From contig JAKAMS010000016.1 in NCBI GenBank assembly GCA_021812745.1, forward strand, positions 1 to 16,127: a stretch of DNA of 16,127 nt, in the 5' to 3' direction. Within the stretch, counting starts at the first letter, position 1. Every line of letters begins with the position of its first letter. This document shows positions 15,153 through 16,127 of this stretch, in pieces. A model generated the notes under the pieces. The model did not search any database, was not told the origin of the DNA, and saw nothing but the letters and a program-made list of their open reading frames with translations. This stretch comes from Bacteroidota bacterium. GTDB taxonomy: Bacteria > Bacteroidota > Ignavibacteria > Ignavibacteriales > Melioribacteraceae. Position numbers and translations under genes: made by a program.

Positions 15153-16127
15153 TTATGCTTTCGCTTTTTCCATTGCAGGAATTTTTGCAAGTGCGTGTTC
15201 GAGATCATCAATAATATCTTTCACGTTTTCTATTCCTACCGAAAGACGAACAAGTCCTTCTGTAATACCCGCACCTTTACGCGCTTCGGCGCCCATTGAT
15301 AAATGTGTCATGCTCGCAGGATGTTGAATCAAAGTTTCTACTCCGCCTAAACTAACTGCAAGAGCGCATAACTTAACTGAGTTCATTACCACTTCACCCG
15401 CTTTGAATCCTCCATTTAACTCAAACGAAATCATTCCGCCGGGTGCGCTATGTTGTTTCAATCCAACTTGATAATTAGGATGACTTTTTAATCCCGGGTA
15501 GCGAACCCATTTTACTTTCGGATGATTTTCAAGATATTCAGCAACGAGTTGAGTGTTTTCACAATGTCTCTGCATGCGTACCGATAACGTTTTTAATCCT
15601 CTATGAACCAGGAATGAATTGAACGGATCAATTACACCGCCAACTTGATTCAATGTCTTTCTCATACTTAAATACATTTCTTCGTCTTTCACAACAATAA
15701 TTCCGGCAACAACGTCTGCGTGTCCGTTTAAAAATTTTGTCATGCTATGAAGAATTACATCCGCGCCAAATTTAAATGGCTGTTGAAGAGCCGGACTCAT
15801 AAAAGTATTATCTACTACAAGCAGTGCGCCCTGTTTATGAGCAATCTTTGATGCTGCTTCTAAGTCTGTTATGGAAATCATGGGATTTGCCGGCGTCTCG
15901 ACGTAAACTACTTTTGTATTCGGCTTAATCGCTTTTTCTATTTCGCCGTCAATATCAGTATCTACAAAAGTTGATTCAACACCGAACTTGCTCATAATAG
16001 ATTGAAGCAGTGTGAGGGTTGGACCGTAAACAGATTTTGAACAAATAACATGGTCGCCCGATTTAAGCAGTGAAATAAAAATTGTACTGATTGCCGCCAT
16101 TCCGCTTGCGCAACCTAACGCTTTATG
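15153..16127 (-). CDS. Cys/Met-metabolism PLP-dependent enzyme (methionine gamma-lyase/cystathionine lyase type), partial
   Basis: The 5' end lies beyond the right edge; 324 residues are visible, starting HKALGCASGMAAIST. The family usually has 380-400 residues, so about 60-70 are missing. The PLP lysine is in ILHSMTKFLNGHADV (codon at 15735-15737). The cofactor-binding Asp is in LLVVDNTFMSPALQQP, and VYVETPANPMISITDL is another signature. The C-terminal LGGVETLIQHPASMTHLSMGAEARKGAGITEGLVRLSVGIEN is typical of the family. Members cleave or form C-S bonds of cystathionine, methionine or O-acetylhomoserine. The segment SVYGPTLTL has Pro where proven methionine gamma-lyases have Cys (YGCT), so the exact reaction is open. 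No sulfur-metabolism partners are visible in the window. Confidence 0.9.
   Translation of the reverse strand, partial: HKALGCASGMAAISTIFISLLKSGDHVICSKSVYGPTLTLLQSIMSKFGVESTFVDTDIDGEIEKAIKPNTKVVYVETPANPMISITDLEAASKIAHKQGALLVVDNTFMSPALQQPFKFGADVILHSMTKFLNGHADVVAGIIVVKDEEMYLSMRKTLNQVGGVIDPFNSFLVHRGLKTLSVRMQRHCENTQLVAEYLENHPKVKWVRYPGLKSHPNYQVGLKQHSAPGGMISFELNGGFKAGEVVMNSVKLCALAVSLGGVETLIQHPASMTHLSMGAEARKGAGITEGLVRLSVGIENVKDIIDDLEHALAKIPAMEKAKA

Overview
The window looks like a chromosomal segment from a moderately AT-rich bacterium of the Bacteroidota/Chlorobiota group, possibly an Ignavibacteria-like lineage. This placement is inference. It rests on a Bacteroidota-type promoter (TTTG, 20 nt, TATTTTTG) upstream of a secreted peptidase gene, two more TATTTTTG boxes upstream of other genes, and the gene content: a fused ADP-forming acyl-CoA synthetase, an ADP-glucose-type glycogen synthase and paired periplasmic M1 peptidases. 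I saw no rRNA, tRNA, CRISPR array or complete insertion sequence.

Layout. Bases 1-458 (minus) hold the N-terminal part of a lipoprotein amidohydrolase that runs off the left edge. Upstream of it lies a minus-strand operon, in transcription order: a RhuM-Fic/Doc fusion gene, truA (tRNA pseudouridine synthase) and an EamA/DMT permease. Divergent from this operon is a plus-strand YdeI/OmdA-like gene with a single-base frameshift, followed by a convergent DagK/YegS-type lipid kinase gene with a TTG start. From 5211 to 10085 the plus strand carries the acyl-CoA synthetase, glgA and a membrane-anchored metallophosphoesterase. From 10104 to the right edge everything is on the minus strand: a YeiH-type transporter, two tandem secreted M1 metallopeptidases and a right-truncated Met/Cys-metabolism PLP enzyme.

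Most notable observation. The rhuM-fic gene is inserted at the 5' end of truA. The first 41 nt of a truA gene (encoding MRFKLYIEYDGTH, then a stop) remain upstream of rhuM-fic, behind a good ribosome-binding site. A complete truA with its own, slightly diverged copy of that 5' end follows 9 nt after the rhuM-fic stop. The remnant's stop overlaps the rhuM-fic start (TAATG). The differences between the two truA 5' ends are mostly synonymous, so both probably once served as working truA starts. This suggests that a mobile single-gene unit of about 1 kb, carrying a replacement truA 5' end, entered truA and captured the truA promoter and ribosome-binding site without destroying TruA.

Functional themes. 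Central and reserve carbon metabolism is represented by the acyl-CoA synthetase and glycogen synthase, envelope proteolysis by the M1 pair, and sulfur amino-acid metabolism by the PLP enzyme. Lipid and membrane functions include the lipid kinase, metallophosphoesterase, YeiH and EamA. Apart from the truA/rhuM-fic locus the window is ordinary core genome.
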